A stretch of 64,000 bases of DNA from Malachius bipustulatus (Eukaryota > Arthropoda > Insecta > Coleoptera > Melyridae), in contig OU342634.1 in the NCBI GenBank assembly GCA_910589415.1, positions 14,319,144 to 14,383,143 on the forward strand, in the 5' to 3' direction. Numbering within the stretch: position 1 is the stretch's first letter; every line of letters starts with the position of its first letter. Of this stretch, positions 11,461 through 23,419 are shown piece by piece. Position numbers and translations under genes: made by a program. Under the pieces are notes generated by a model. The model was given only the letters and a program-made list of their open reading frames with translations. It had not been told where the DNA came from and ran no database searches.

Positions 11461-12537
11461 TGGTATTAAATTTTTTTATAAAAGTAATAATAATAAATTT
11501 AGAGAAAGGGGGAAGACGGTATACCATAACAATACATATACGTCCATATTTCGTAAGTTTTAATCAATTTTTTCGGCACCGAGGAGCGAAATAGGGGTGC
11601 TGGGTGGGTAAGAAGCTAAAAACAGCCATTGCAAACTAATATCAAGGTCACCACTAAGGCCTCTTTGGCACTACGGTCGAATTTCCATTTTTTTTTTCTT
11701 GACTTTCAGGGCAAGGAATATGACGCGGTGAATTTGACACTACTTGATTATTATGTGTGATATACTAGATGAGCCAGGACCGGGCTTCTATATACAACTT
11801 TTAGACACCGGTTTTTCGCTTATCTTGTACTTGCAAGAGCAAATGAATTCCTTCCTGGTGTTACTATAGGTACGTCCTCCACCTCTATATAAGTGCCATA
11901 GTGAAACAGTGGGAGACGTGGATGTATACCTACTATATAATGACCCTGTTTATTTACAAAGTTCATCGATGTCTTTAAACTATTCTATGAAACAAGAGTT
12001 GCTGATAAGTTAATTTGAGTTCATAAGCCGAGTACGTTCACATTTCCTCTATTGCAGAAACTACTGTATTCTTTTAGATTTAAATTATTCGGAAATAAGT
12101 TGTACTCAAGAGAGGAAGGTGCGATCCCGTCTTTCCGAGAGGATGGTCATCGACATTCTAGCAATAAGCTAGTTAAATATTATTGTAATGGGGTAATAAT
12201 CAATAAAATGGATATTAGTATCTCCGAACTTTGCTTAACCGCCCTTTGCTATAGCCTGACAATTTTTTGACTTTAAAACGAACGACAATTTTTACAGCGC
12301 CCTCATGCAGGACTTGCTGTCACTAAGCTGTTTTCAAAGTTACGAAACTTTTTACCGCTTCAGTCAATCGTAATTATTATTAATTTGTCATTAGTAATCG
12401 AACGTTTTAGTCTCATGTATAATTTCAACTTCAAGTTACTCTCAAAGCGCACTGTCAGCAGACACGTAGTTTTGTTGTGTACAGTTAAAAAATATGAATC
12501 TCTTCAATGTACTAGTTTCTGTTGTATTAAAGTGAAC
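11461..12537. other. Intergenic, no gene recognised
   Basis: AT-rich sequence with short ORFs only. One at 12052-12270 has no recognisable motif. Nothing here can be supported as a feature. Confidence 0.4.
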
Positions 12538-12678
12538 ATGTCGAGAAAAATATGTGCTGTGAGTGCGGTTGCTCGAACTATGGATGGATTGTTAAGCACG
12601 TCCAGATTTTTCCACAGTTTTCCAAGCAGCAGGAATGAAGAATTTGTGTGTACGAAGTTAACTTTAGAAGCCGCGTAA
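12538..12678 (+). pseudogene. THAP-domain-like fragment, frameshifted
   Basis: From ATG 12538 the reading MSRKICAVS continues, after a shift to the next frame, as ECGCSNYGW. The original frame then gives SRFFHSFPSSRNEEF. Together these resemble the start of a THAP zinc finger: M-x4-C, C-x4-C spacing, an N/Y-rich loop, and F-H-x-F-P. The match needs a frameshift, and the downstream W and the C-x2-H of a full THAP domain were not found. THAP domains occur in P-element-like transposases and host genes, so this may be an element relic. Low certainty. Confidence 0.25.
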
Positions 12679-12704
12679 ATAAATTCATAATATTTTATAA
12701 CTAT

Positions 12705-14277
12705 ACACCCTGTTTTAAATTAAGTCGGCACTATTGAAGTATTTTAAGTTTTTTACATATTTTCTTTACATTACCAGTGAACAAAGGACCAATCGGCCCT
12801 GAAACGTTTCGTTTTATTTAAAAATCTTTTCAAAATAATAATTTCATTCCCAAGAACCCGATTCCCAATTAAATAAAACAGAAATTCAACAATTACTAAG
12901 AAAGGTTCAAGAAAAATTATCAAAGTTATTATTTAAGCTAGACAGTCGGTTAAATTAGCAAACTAGTAGTATTTTTTCTCCTGAATAAAATGGCGAAAAC
13001 AGAAAAACAATTGAACATCGCGTTTTCGAGATATTTAAAAAAAAGGATATTAAAAATATATTTTTTTAAGGAACAGCCTGTATATTTTTAGATGGATCGG
13101 TTGCAAATTTTTTTTAAGGGAAAAGTCTTTATGCACTATGATCCTAAAATAATAAATTCATTAATTATTCATCATTTTATTACTCCCAAAGTAGGCTGCG
13201 AGAATTACTGTAATTTAGTGTACCTACGTAATAAAAGGTAAAAAATAGTATATTCTATATCAAGGGCGGAAAGAAGTTCATTTCGGCCAGTATGAAGTTA
13301 TCGAGCCGAGCGGAGCGTAGCGGAGCGAGGGTTGATTGAATACGAGCTGAAATGGACTTCGGATCCGGCCGAGATATAGACGCTATTTTTTAGCGCATCG
13401 CGTTGGACCACTGAATACTTTGGGTTGTTATCTTGTTGGCGAATATGTGGTGGCGTACAAATTAATTCAATGTAAGTGTAATTTTCCTGTCTATAGCGTT
13501 CATTTTGTTGCTTTATTGACGAAACCTCAGAAACTAGTAACCCCCGTTAATCGTTATAATTAGATAGGTACCTACCTGTTATTATTATATTTCCAGCTCG
13601 TTTAGACTTGATTGAAATATGCGCGTATCGTCTTGGTCTCAGTATAATAGTTGTCAGCTGTGTGCTTCAATTTCGCTCTCACCTACCGCGTAATCGCTAA
13701 CTGATAACACTATCAGTAGTCGACTAGTTGCTATAGTAAAGCTAAATCTGTCCGCCCTAGGGCCAGAAAAAACGTTCATTGCGGGCTGGAAAATTTTGTA
13801 CGCTCGGAAGCGAGCTGCTATTGCATGTAGGCTGCAATATGCGTCGTTCCGCCGGCTACTGAGCTACTGAAAAATCGTCTTTCAGAGGCGATGCGCTAAA
13901 AAAATATGTCCTCCATAGTGTATTTTTTGATTAAAAAATACACTAAAAATAAGAGTTGTTACCTTTAAAAGGATTTAATTTTACATAAACAAATAACAGA
14001 ACTTTGTGTTGTAAAATTTTATTATTTTAGGATCATATAGTGCATAGAGACTTTTTCCTTTAAAAAAAATTTGCAACCGATCCATCAAAAAATATACAGG
14101 TTGTTCCATTAAAAATATCAATTTTTTTAAATATCTCGAAAACGCGATGTTCGATTGTTTTTCTGTTTTCGCCATTTTATACAGAAGAAAAAATACTACT
14201 AGTTTGCTAATAACCGACTTTCTAGCTCAAATAATAACGAAGTTAGCAGTAGTGCCGACTTAACTTAAAACACGGTG
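12705..14277. mobile_element. Long foldback element with nested inverted repeats
   Basis: The ends read CACCCTGTTTTAAATTAAG and, from the right, CACCGTGTTTTAAGTTAAG, each flanked by TA. The arms match inward for roughly 300 bp: GTCGGCACTA, TTAGCAAACTAGTAG, AATGGCGAAAACAGAAAAACA, CGCGTTTTCGAGATATTTA, CCTGTATATTTTT, GGATCGGTTGCAAATTTTTT, ATGATCCTAAAATAATAAA. The left arm has an extra ~200 bp at about 12735-12945 that is absent from the right arm. The centre holds further inverted pairs, including TTTTTTAGCGCATCGC (13386) against GCGATGCGCTAAAAAA (13889). No intact coding sequence was seen. Confidence 0.6.
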
Positions 14278-14392
14278 TATATAGGTACTAATTGATGGAT
14301 GATAAATAAAACACCAATGTTTAAAAAGATTCTACTCTATACATATGGATATTCTGAACGTTACACGTGTTTCACTTTCACTGCTGTTAAAA

Positions 14393-14507
14393 GTAGCATC
14401 TTCAGACAATTATGTGAATGAATAAAATATCAACAGTACGGTAACCCAATAAGTGATCATAAATATATCAACAATTTTATTGATTTACATTTGTCTGAAG
14501 ATGCTAC
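14393..14507. repeat. Short inverted repeat, 17-bp perfect arms
   Basis: GTAGCATCTTCAGACAA at 14393-14409 is exactly complementary to 14491-14507. Sequences of the CTGAAGATGCTAC type are frequent near the 3' ends of retroelements, but no coding part is present here. The remainder of 14290-14870 shows no gene. Confidence 0.5.
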
Positions 14508-14879
14508 TTTAAAAGTAGCAAAACATGTAAGTAAGCCCAATAAAGCCCGTCACCTTATAAGGGATTGTTTTATTTATACCTTCACCAGCTGCCCCTGTCC
14601 ATTGTAAAAAGTGCGCAACAAAAAAAACAGGCTGGCAGTGGACCATGAAAGAAGGGAGAGAAAAGATAAGGCTCAGGTACCTCTCCCTATAAATCACAAT
14701 TTAATAAGCAGAGTACCTTGATATAAAATAAAAGTGTATTATCCTTTTCCAAATGGTTTTGAATTAGAGTTAGCTATGGAAAATTTGAATTATGTTGCAC
14801 TAGGGTCAAATACTCAGATAATAATACGTTTACGTTCAACTCTCCCCTATTTACATGGTAATAGAAAGTACGTCAAATA

Positions 14880-15650
14880 GGGAACCTGCATTACCGACAC
14901 TAACGCTTACTAGGGTAGCGCATTCACTCGTTGACCTTTACTTAACACGGTTATGTTTGAACAGCTGGATGTCATATTTTTGGCACATTATTGGTCACAG
15001 GCGTAGGTATCAAGTGGAAAAAAGCGAAGTTTGAAAAATGAAACAAAATAACACGAATAGAATTCAAGGAATCCTCTTTCAGTGGGTATTAAAAACATAA
15101 TTACGGGTTTATAGGATCACGAAGCTATAGACTTTAGGTATAATTTTTATCTCGATATCTGTCTTGGTAGACACACGAACGGCAGCGTGATCTTAGTACC
15201 CATACTGATCCTTAAAAATAAGATTCGTCAAGATGTAATAAAACCTACCTGACCAACTTCAGGAATACGGAAATTCTGAGCCCCGTCGTATATTTTCTGC
15301 AATCATAACTGTCTGCTGGGACTGGATGCATTTTTTGTTCAGAAGATCCCAGTAACAGGTAAGTATTGATAGAGGACTATAATAATGAGTTATAAAATAT
15401 TAAGAAAGTTACCTTTAGGCAACGCGAACAAGTGGAAAGCCCACTTTTTTTTTTGTTAAAACATCTTCTAACGCATCAAAAGTTTACCATTTTTATAAAA
15501 GACGCAGACTTAATAACAAATAATTATGTGAATTTTTAGACACTTGTACGTTCATGGAAAATCTAACGTTTTTGAAGTTAAATTTGAAATTCCCAACTTT
15601 TTGTGAGAAGGAGAATGCGCTACCCTAGTAAAGCGGTAATACAGGTTCTC
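14880..15650. mobile_element. TA-flanked nonautonomous element
   Basis: The left end GGGAACCTGCATTACCG...CTTACTAGGGTAGCGCATTC is matched from the right by GAGAACCTGTATTACCG...TTTACTAGGGTAGCGCATTC, with a 10-bp gap. TA flanks both sides. The same ends form the 60-bp relic at 23022-23081. The interior includes a repeat shared with 5579-5690 and no ORF. Confidence 0.65.
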
Positions 15651-15659
15651 TAAGGTCAA

Positions 15660-16120
15660 AAATAAAGTAGCGCCATCTGTTGCCTTGATAATCAACTCTC
15701 AACTTACATAGCATCGGATGAAATCACAGGATGAAATTTAAAAAATCACGGAGTTTTTGGTTTAAAATTTACATTTTAAATCAATGCTAGTTTAAAGTTC
15801 AAGCCGCTTGGGCGATAGTAACTTTTCAATAAAAGTATTTGGAATTACTTTTTCAGTACGATAGGTTATGAAATTATTAGAATTGAATTTAAAAATATTT
15901 CTTGCACTTGAAAGTAGCCAATTAAATATTGAATCGATTGAATTTAATAAGAAATACATAAAATTCAGTCTCTTTCTGGTGTTCTGAAAAATTCGGCTGA
16001 CAATGACATAATGACAGCAAGACTTGTAACATAATAAATGGCGGTGGCGTTGATTGCTTGATGACTCGTTGTCATTTGTCATGGTACTCATGACTCACTC
16101 ACTCAACTCATTAGAATATG
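15660..16120. other. Intergenic, no gene supported
   Basis: A 99-codon minus-strand ORF (15792-16091) is present but has no recognisable domain and an AT-rich, low-information composition. No other structure was noticed. Confidence 0.35.
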
Positions 16121-16126
16121 CTGAAG

Positions 16127-17143
16127 CAGTGTTGCCAACTTGGTAGATTTTTACTAGATCTAGGAGAATTCATATCAGCCCTAAGCCCTAAGTAGTCAAA
16201 ATTTATATCAGCTAGTGAATTTTCTAGTAGATTTGAATTTTTCTGATAGAAAATCCAATGAAGCGAATGACAATGCAGACAAAAAAATTAAAGCGAATAA
16301 CACCTCATTCAATATGAACTAATATTACACCGACTTACCTACTTTATTATAATCATGCAGTAGCGATACCCAGAGTGTTTAATAATAATAATAAAGAAGG
16401 TATTAATCTGTGCATGATTTTAAGGAAAAAAATTCATATAAACACCGAGTTTACGACTAGAATAAATAACCAATAATCGGGTCGGATAATGACGTCAAAT
16501 AAATGATGCGTTAATATTCTTGAGCTTAAAGTTAAAACAAAACTACAAGCAATAGGTACATTGTAGTGTAGGTACTATAGGTACCTACCTAAACGTTGCA
16601 GAGTGGTAAGGCGAATCTTTTAGTGTTGCCAGTTTGAAATTAAAATCTCCCGCCGAATATATTTTACACCTTTTGCCGCGTACTCCTGAATAGGTACTTT
16701 ATTTTGTAGTTTGGATTTGGACTGGGTTAGGTGTTTATTTTTATTAATAGAGTTAAGGGACCCAAAATTATTTTCAAGTTTTCATTTTATTTGTGTGCGT
16801 AAATTTTCATGTGCTGGCAAAATACATGAGCTTGAGAATGTTGGTAAATTTTTTAATTTTTTCGTATGCGTAAATTTTCATAATGCGTGACCTTGAATTG
16901 TGAAATAATTTTCGCCTGCGGCGCTGTTTCTGGGAGGAGTCCTTTCCATTTCCTTACACCTGCCTTGCGAGGGGATTGGCCAGTAAAAATCTAATCTATA
17001 CCTCAGTCGGCCAAAAGATATAGTAATAAAAGTGCGCGGTAAGTTTACAATCCAGGTAGGCAGACCTGGATTGTATAGTAGAATTTTTAGTAGAAAATCA
17101 TAGGTGATTTAGTGGGTAGAATAAATTTGACCTGGCAACACTG
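16127..17143. mobile_element. Element with CAGTGTTGCCA inverted ends (hAT-like termini)
   Basis: CAGTGTTGCCA at 16127-16137 is matched by TGGCAACACTG at 17133-17143. Both are followed inward by degenerate TAGATTTTTACTAGA / TTTTCTACTAAAAATT sequences. Termini starting CAGTG are typical of hAT elements, but an 8-bp target duplication is not evident. An internal GTGTTGCCAG at 16624 and a similar motif at 62608 suggest a family. No transposase. Confidence 0.4.
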
Positions 17144-17280
17144 CGTCACCCATCATCACATTATTATTATTATTATTTTATTAAAACTAAAAGTAAAAGG
17201 AAAAGGAAAGGAAATAACCTAATTCTATAAGAAAATCGATTTCATAAATTTTTCCCAATTAATTACATAATTTGAAAAAG

Positions 17281-17324
17281 TTTTCAATTTTATAATTCTT
17301 CACGTACCTAACTACAGACTACAG
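17281..17324 (+). other. UQCRQ: Inferred 5' noncoding exon of QCR8
   Basis: The exon ends ACTACAG followed by GTAAGT at 17325. A good acceptor, TTTTTCCACAG, lies at 17635, two bases before the QCR8 start codon, so an upstream noncoding exon is required or very likely. The 5' limit is not visible in the sequence, so the start given is nominal. Confidence 0.45.
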
Positions 17325-17637
17325 GTAAGTTTATAACATTAATTGTTTGTATATAAGAATAATGGTCATTGGTCATTATTGGTTACATAACAATAATACT
17401 ATCGGTACCTTGGAAACAATTAGGTATTAAGGGATGATCAAGACTGATTATAAGTGATCATCCAGAGTAAGCCATGTAATTATTAATTTTTGTTTCTCAA
17501 AATAATGACTACCTGCCAGTTTGGAACAAGAAGAATAAAAATTGACAACTAGGTATAATTAGTCTGGATTTATCATGGCTTACCCCTATTAAAAAATAGC
17601 TAGAAGGGGATCTAAATTTTTCAATTTTTCCACAGAC

Positions 17638-19414
17638 ATGGGTCACGGTTTCGGACAACTCTATAAAATTCGCAACATCATCTATTACCGGCTCTCACCA
17701 TTCGAGTTGAAAGCGTTCGGAGGTGCCATCTCCCACGGTTTCCCAAACACTTTGAGAAGGATAGGGGAAAATGTGTTTTATATGGTTCCTCGTAAGTAAA
17801 CAATACCTACTTAGTTTTAGCACTAGCAGCACAACCATCATACATTTTCACAGAACTGACTTGTCCTTATTAATTTGATTATTATTGGTTTTTAGCACCC
17901 TCAGCTGCTTGTCAGATTTCCTCAGATCTAACTTTTTTTTCAAAAATCATGCTTCACAATCTGACACCAGCAGCCCCTATAGTTAGTAGTTGTCATATTA
18001 TCCAGATCTGACTTGGTTTTTTTTCAAATCAGGCTTCTCAACCTGACACTATTCGTTTTTTATAACACTATCATCAGACTTGTTTTGTCATATTTTGACA
18101 GAACTGACTTGTCCTTGTTGATTTGATTATTATTATTTAGCACCAGCAGCCCCTAGTTGTCATATTTCCTCAGATCTGACTTGTCTTTTTTCAAAACAGG
18201 CTTCTCAACCTGACACTATTGGTTTTTTATAGCGCTATCATCAGACTTGTTTGTCATATTTTGACAGAACTGGCTTGTCCTTGTTGATTTGATTATTATG
18301 TTATTTAGCACCAGCAGCCCCTAGTTGTCATATTTCCTCAGATCTGACTTGTCTTTTTTCAAATCAGGCTTCTCAACCTGACACTATTAGTTTTTTATAG
18401 CACTATCATCAGACTTGTTTGTCATATTTTGACAGAACTGGCTTGTCCTTGTTGATTTGATTATTATTATTTAGCACCAGCAGCCCCTAGTTGTCATATT
18501 TCCTCAGATCTGACTTGTCTTTTTTCAAAACAGGCTTCTCAACCTGACACTATTAGTTTTTTATAGCACTATCATCAGACTTGTTTGTCATATTTTGACA
18601 GAACTGGCTTGTCCTTGTTGATTTGATTTGATTATTATGTTATTTAGCACCAGCAGCCCCTAGTTGTCATATTTCCTCAGATCTGACTTGTCTTTTTTCA
18701 AATCAGGCTTCTCAACCTGACACTATTAGTTTTTTATAGCACTATCATCAGACTTGTTTGTCATATTTTGACACAACTGGCTTGTCCTTGTTGATTTGAT
18801 TATTATGTTATTTAGCACCAGCAGCCCCTAGTTGTCATATTTCCTCAGATCTGACTTGTCTTTTTTCAAATCAGGCTTCTCAACCTGACACTATTAGTTT
18901 TTTATAATCAGACTTGTTTGTCATATTTTGACAGAACTGGCTTGTCCTTGTTGATTTGATTATTATGTTATTTAGCACCAGCAGCCCCTAGTTGTCATAT
19001 TTCCTCAGATCTGACTTGTCTTTTTTCAAATCAGGCTTCTCAACCTGACACTATTAGTTTTTTATAGCACTATCATCAGACTTGTTTGTCATATTTTGAC
19101 AGAACTGGCTTGTCCTTGTTGATTTGATTATTATTATTTAGCACCAGCAGCCCCTAGTTGTCATATTTCCTCAGATCTGACTTGTTTTTATTTTTCAAAT
19201 CTGGCTTCTCAACCTGACACTATTAGTTTTTTAGCATCATCTTCTTGTCATACTTTGACAGTTCTGTATGTGATTGATCATGTTTATCAACCTTGACTAT
19301 TATTTTTTTCTCATTTTAGCTTTTGCTCTGACATATTTGATTTATGATCAGACAGAAAAGGCTCATGAGAGGACGATGAGGAAAAATCCTGCTGATTATG
19401 AAAACGATCAGTAG
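17638..19414 (+). CDS. UQCRQ: Cytochrome b-c1 complex subunit 8 (UQCRQ/QCR8)
   Basis: This is a small subunit of mitochondrial complex III, anchored in the inner membrane and contacting cytochrome b. Coding exons are 17638-17791 and 19320-19414, with donor CGTAAGT and acceptor CATTTTAG. Joined, they give 82 aa: MGHGFGQLYKIRNIIYY... with the family sequence LSPFELKAFGGAISHGFPN, a short hydrophobic segment around VFYMVPPFALTYLIYD, and an ETEKAHERT-like tail (QTEKAHERTMRKNPADYEND). Length and order match the family. The intron of 1528 bp is almost entirely a minisatellite. The gene converges on the aldo-keto reductase, whose stop is about 260 bp beyond this one. Confidence 0.95.
17843..19272 (+). 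repeat. ~167-bp minisatellite in the QCR8 intron, about 8 units
   Basis: The anchor TTGTCC before (T)TGATTTGATT occurs at 17861, 18109, 18275, 18443, 18609, 18782, 18942 and 19110. Spacings are 160-173 bp, except the first, which is 248 bp. Each unit contains GCACCAGCAGCCCCTAG, CTCAGATCTGACTTGT, CTTCTCAACCTGACACTATT and CATCAGACTTGTTTGTCATA. The middle units are almost identical and the outer ones are diverged. One unit (about 18782-18942) lacks ~11 bp. Confidence 0.9.
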
Positions 19415-19535
19415 ATTTATCTCCTCTGTTTTATGTAGCACCATCAGCATTAGTACTCTTAAATTTTAATGCAGGATTATAATAATTTATGGATTTAAAA
19501 CTGTAAAGTCAACAGTGTAGCAGTTATGTATATAA

Positions 19536-19541
19536 AATAAA
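19536..19541 (+). terminator. Polyadenylation signal of QCR8
   Basis: AATAAA lies 122 bp after the QCR8 stop, followed by a second ATAAA at 19547. This fits a short 3' UTR ending before the convergent aldo-keto reductase gene. Confidence 0.55.
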
Positions 19542-19672
19542 GTTGAATAAAATACATTTTTTCTTTAGAAAACTATTATTATTATTATGATATTTTTACA
19601 ATGTACACCACAGGTAAGGATAATATGTTACTGTAGCTTCAAGAATTTACACAGTAAATCAACTTTTTGTTT

Positions 19673-20885
19673 TTAATATTCCGAGTTGAAGCTGTAATAC
19701 TTGTGATCAGCAACCTGGGGGAGTAAAACCACCCTTTTGTCCTTATTGCAGGAATCAAGATAGGCGACATCTTCAGGACTCAGTGTAAAATCAAATATAT
19801 CGAAATTTTCTATTATTCTTGATCTGGTTACAGATTTTGGTATCACACTTATTCCCAGTGACACCTAAAAAATAATAAGAATTAAAGACAACGAAAATTT
19901 AGACACCTCATCATAACACAAAGAATAAAATAAACTCCCTTACTAAATAATTAAGGACAACTTGAGCTGAACTCTTGTGATACTTCTTCCCGATTTCGAT
20001 AACTTTCTGATCGAATATGGTTGGTTCCGGGAAGCCAGGTAACCCGGCCTGCTCGCTTCGACCGAGCGGGCAATAACCGACCACAACAACGTCCCGTTCC
20101 TTGCAGAACCGGATCAATTTCTTCTGGTTCAAGTTGGGATTGCACTCCACCTGGTTGCAGACCGGCTTGATTGTGCAATTTTTCAGGACCCTCTCAAGTT
20201 GTTCAGCATTGAAATTAGAGACACCGATACTTTTAGCCAGGCCTAGTTTGACACACTCCTCCATACCTTGCCAGGTTTCCAAGTAATCGACATCGCTGTA
20301 TCCTTCAGGACCTGGGAATAAATCCGCGCCTTCCTGAATAAATTGATTATTTATTGCTTTATTTATTATTTATATAACTCCTTTATTTTTTTATTAAATT
20401 TTTGAGGAATTGAGTAATTTTTTACCTTAAAACCGAACGGCCAATGTATCAAATATAAATCGACGTAGTCCATCTGGAGTAGCTCTAAAGATTCCTTCAG
20501 TTTTTCAATCACTTTCTCTTTTGCGTGGAAGTTACTCCATAATTTAGTTGTGTAAAATATATCCTCTCTCTTAACAACGCCTTCATCGATTTTTGCCCGA
20601 ATACCTTCGCCCACTTCTTTTTCATTTTGATAGAACCAGGCCCCGTCGATATGACGATATCCAGCATCGATGGCTATTTTTATTGCTTCTTGTACTTCAC
20701 CCGGTTTTGACTGAAATAATAATAAAATATTAAAAAATACACTAAAAAGATCCCCACCTCATCTTTTATAATAAAATAGATTGAACCTAGAAATCGTTCT
20801 TTACCTTGTAAGTCCCTAGGCCTATGACAGGTATTGATAATCCGTTGTTGAACTTCAAGGAAGGTACAGCGGTATTCGAAGACAT
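19673..20885 (-). CDS. Aldo-keto reductase (aldose/aldehyde reductase-like)
   Basis: This is an NADPH-dependent cytosolic carbonyl reductase of the AKR superfamily. Four coding exons, in transcription order 20805-20885, 20426-20710, 19944-20333 and 19673-19864, join in phase 0 with GT-AG borders to 315 aa, the normal family length. The N-terminus is VPSLKFNNGLSIPVIGLGTYK. The catalytic tetrad is complete: D49 and Y54 in HIDGAWFYQNE, K83 in YTTKLW, H116 in LIHWPFG. SIGVSNFNAEQLERVL, QVECNPNLNQ and GYCPLGR follow, then the cofactor-binding VIPKSVTRSRIIENF at residues 259-273. It converges on QCR8. The substrate cannot be deduced: insect homologues range from polyol to juvenile-hormone-type carbonyls. 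Confidence 0.93.
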
Positions 20886-22390
20886 TATTTAGAGTTTGCT
20901 TTCTTGTAAGTTAATTTACGCCACTCTCTAGGTTTGAATCTGAAATTTGTTGGCAGGTGGTGGTGGTGGTGGTAAAGTTGGAGTCCTACCTATGCATTGT
21001 TTCATTAATAATCTGATAATAATAAATGTAAAAATGAAGGTGAAGGTGTTATTTTATAAGCGCTAAAATATTCCAGTTCTTAAATTAGATTATAATAATA
21101 ATAATAATAATAATATGTTTATTGCCCAACAGATTTAAAATCCAATTACAGGACAATTTAGACAACATAAGATTGTGAACCAATTTAACAATTAAATATT
21201 TCAACATAATAAGTTTCAGAAGACATAATTACAGCGAAACATATCAAAATGCACAATATATCAGGCACATATACATTTTATAAATTGATATCAAAACCAA
21301 TGATAATTTCACAGTTCTACAACGACGAAAATAAATCCTATAATTATATGAATTATATGAATTATTATATAATTATATAAATAAAGTTCTCTTTACTTTA
21401 TTAATCACAACACATACTGACCTCGTGATTTACTTTATTTACTCTACAATATTTCTTAGTTATGTTAATATGATTTGCTATAAAAATATTAATTCGAATT
21501 CAAATATTTTGTGTAAACAAAAAATAAAGATTAAATGTACAAAATCTTCAAGTCATTAAGTTGATTTAAAAAGAAGACTTTGACAAACACTTCAAAAAAA
21601 CATTTATAAAAAATCTTTTGCTTTATCTTTAATAGAGAGATATTGCAGACACAAATAACGTCTGGCAGTATTAAAGTTGACGTTATTTTGACATCAGAGC
21701 ATGCGTAGATGTACTTTACGATAACGCAAACCATAATACGGTTAGTGCCAAACGTTGTTATTAGCACAGCGTTTAGGGAGAGCATTATCTGTACCTTATT
21801 TCGTGCTCGTGATATATTCGTCGACGGTCGTTAATATTCGTAGAACGTCCTACCTAACCTTTGTTCTTTGAGATTTTATTTGAAGAGAATTGAAAATTGT
21901 GGAGTGTAGTGATCTTGTTGTAGTGGAGCAGTTTAGCTGTTTTCTGTTGATAGAGAAGAGAGTAAGTTTTAAATTCGAATCTCGTTGATGAAAGAAGTTT
22001 GACAACACCGCACCGACCTGTGTCCGTTCGGGGCTCGAGGACAGGACTGACATTAGTGACAGTACAGAACAGAACACTAGAAATAGAACAGCAGAAGACA
22101 GCCGAACGAAACTACCAGATTACTAATACTAATTTGAATTTTTTGTGAATAATAATATGTAATCTAGTTAAATAAAAATTTACCTGATTTTATTATAACT
22201 ATTAAATATTATAAATTATGAAGAGAATTGAGGAAAAAATACCAATTACTTACTTGATATATTATTCAGTATCAGCAGAAAACAATTAATGAATTAATAA
22301 TACAACTTTTACTGTCAGCTGTTCAGTGACATGACTGACATCTGACATTTGCATTGCTTTCTTTCATATCGCATTATCAATCGACGATAT
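20886..22390. other. Upstream of aldo-keto reductase; no gene recognised
   Basis: This stretch holds the presumed promoter and 5' UTR of the aldo-keto reductase, a short GGT repeat (about 20956-20972) and an (ATA)n microsatellite at about 21091-21115. ORFs at 21531-21785 and 21850-22077 have no recognisable domain. Confidence 0.4.
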
Positions 22391-22394
22391 GATG

Positions 22395-22548
22395 TCACTT
22401 TGGAGAGTTACTAAACCTCCATTCTTTACGCGATTCTTTACCTGTAAAGAATAAAAGAATTAATTCTTTACATGGACCTTTTTTATTTTTTAAGGCAAAG
22501 AATGTAAGCCATGCAAAGTTTTGACTACTCTACTGCCAACTATCGGGC
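22395..22548 (-). repeat. Dispersed repeat family X, copy 1
   Basis: The sequence with AATTCTTTACATGG, GGCAAAGAATGTAAGCCATGCAA and CTGCCAACTATCG recurs around 37600-37700 and 38570-38770. There it is split by a palindromic element. It directly abuts a copy of family Y (22550-22870). Confidence 0.55.
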
Positions 22549-22549
22549 G

Positions 22550-22870
22550 ATCCACAAAATTTTTCATCAACTAAGTAGTGCCTTGGAAGAGAGAGATGGC
22601 TATTGCAGTCATGTCTGAGCTCATTTTACTAAAATAATTCTGAAATAACTTTTGTAGTTCAAACTTCAAATTCTCATATATGTGTCATATTTAATTTCAA
22701 TTCCTGTCAGTTTCATTAAAATATTAAAGATATTCTGAAAAACTATAATTTATGACTATAATTCAAGAACGTGATGAAATTACTGGTATGTTAATAAACA
22801 CCTACCTTAATTATCACTTTTTTATGATTCATGACATTTTTTACCACCATTCTTCATAAGTTTTGTTATT
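22550..22870 (-). repeat. Dispersed repeat family Y, copy 2 (uninterrupted)
   Basis: This is the reverse complement of the two halves of 4467-5575 joined together, without the 775-bp insertion present there. Identity appears high over AAACTGACAGGAATTG and neighbouring stretches. Confidence 0.65.
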
Positions 22871-23021
22871 TTTTGTGCTTTGGAAGTGAAATTATAAAAT
22901 GGTAAATGATAATTGAAACATTCAAAAACCTAAACTCGAACGGAAACGTCAAATTGAAATATTGTTTTATCCTCATTCAGAAAGAAAGAATATTCTGAGT
23001 TTCTGAGATAACAACGATTTA

Positions 23022-23081
23022 GGGTACCTGTATTACCGACACTAAGACTAGTAAGGGTCAGTGTCGGTAATACAGATACCT
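23022..23081. mobile_element. 60-bp relic: two transposon ends back to back
   Basis: GGGTACCTGTATTACCGACACT and its near-complement from the right, GGTATCTGTATTACCGACACTG, are separated by only a few bases and flanked by TA. The ends match those of the 771-bp element at 14880-15650. The result is a near-perfect hairpin. Confidence 0.65.
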
Positions 23082-23419
23082 TACAATGGCTCGAGTTGTT
23101 CATCCTCCTTGAAATACAACCAATGCAAACTGCAATTAGAAAGAAACTCAGCACCACACGTACTCAGCAGATATCGTTACTGTTCCAAGTTAGTTTCTTT
23201 ACTCTAACAAAGTTCATTATGCAAGTAGTCATGTTTTTATTTATTGTTCTGTGATTTGTAGATCATTGATTGGAGTAGTTCACTTACACACCTACCAATT
23301 GTTTGATTTGTTTGTGGTTTATCTGGCAGGCATGCTTCATTTTATTCAAGGCAATAGTTGATGAAAAATTTTGTGGAGCACAAAAAAACAGGATAAAATG
23401 CGCCACAGCTTTTTTAGTT

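Noticed and set aside
15792..16091. 99-codon minus-strand ORF
   Set aside because: No recognised domain, biased N/F/L composition and no supporting splice or promoter signals.
17843..19272. CRISPR-like spaced repeats
   Set aside because: Repeat units are ~167 bp, contiguous, without unique spacers, and lie in an intron of an animal gene. This is a minisatellite.
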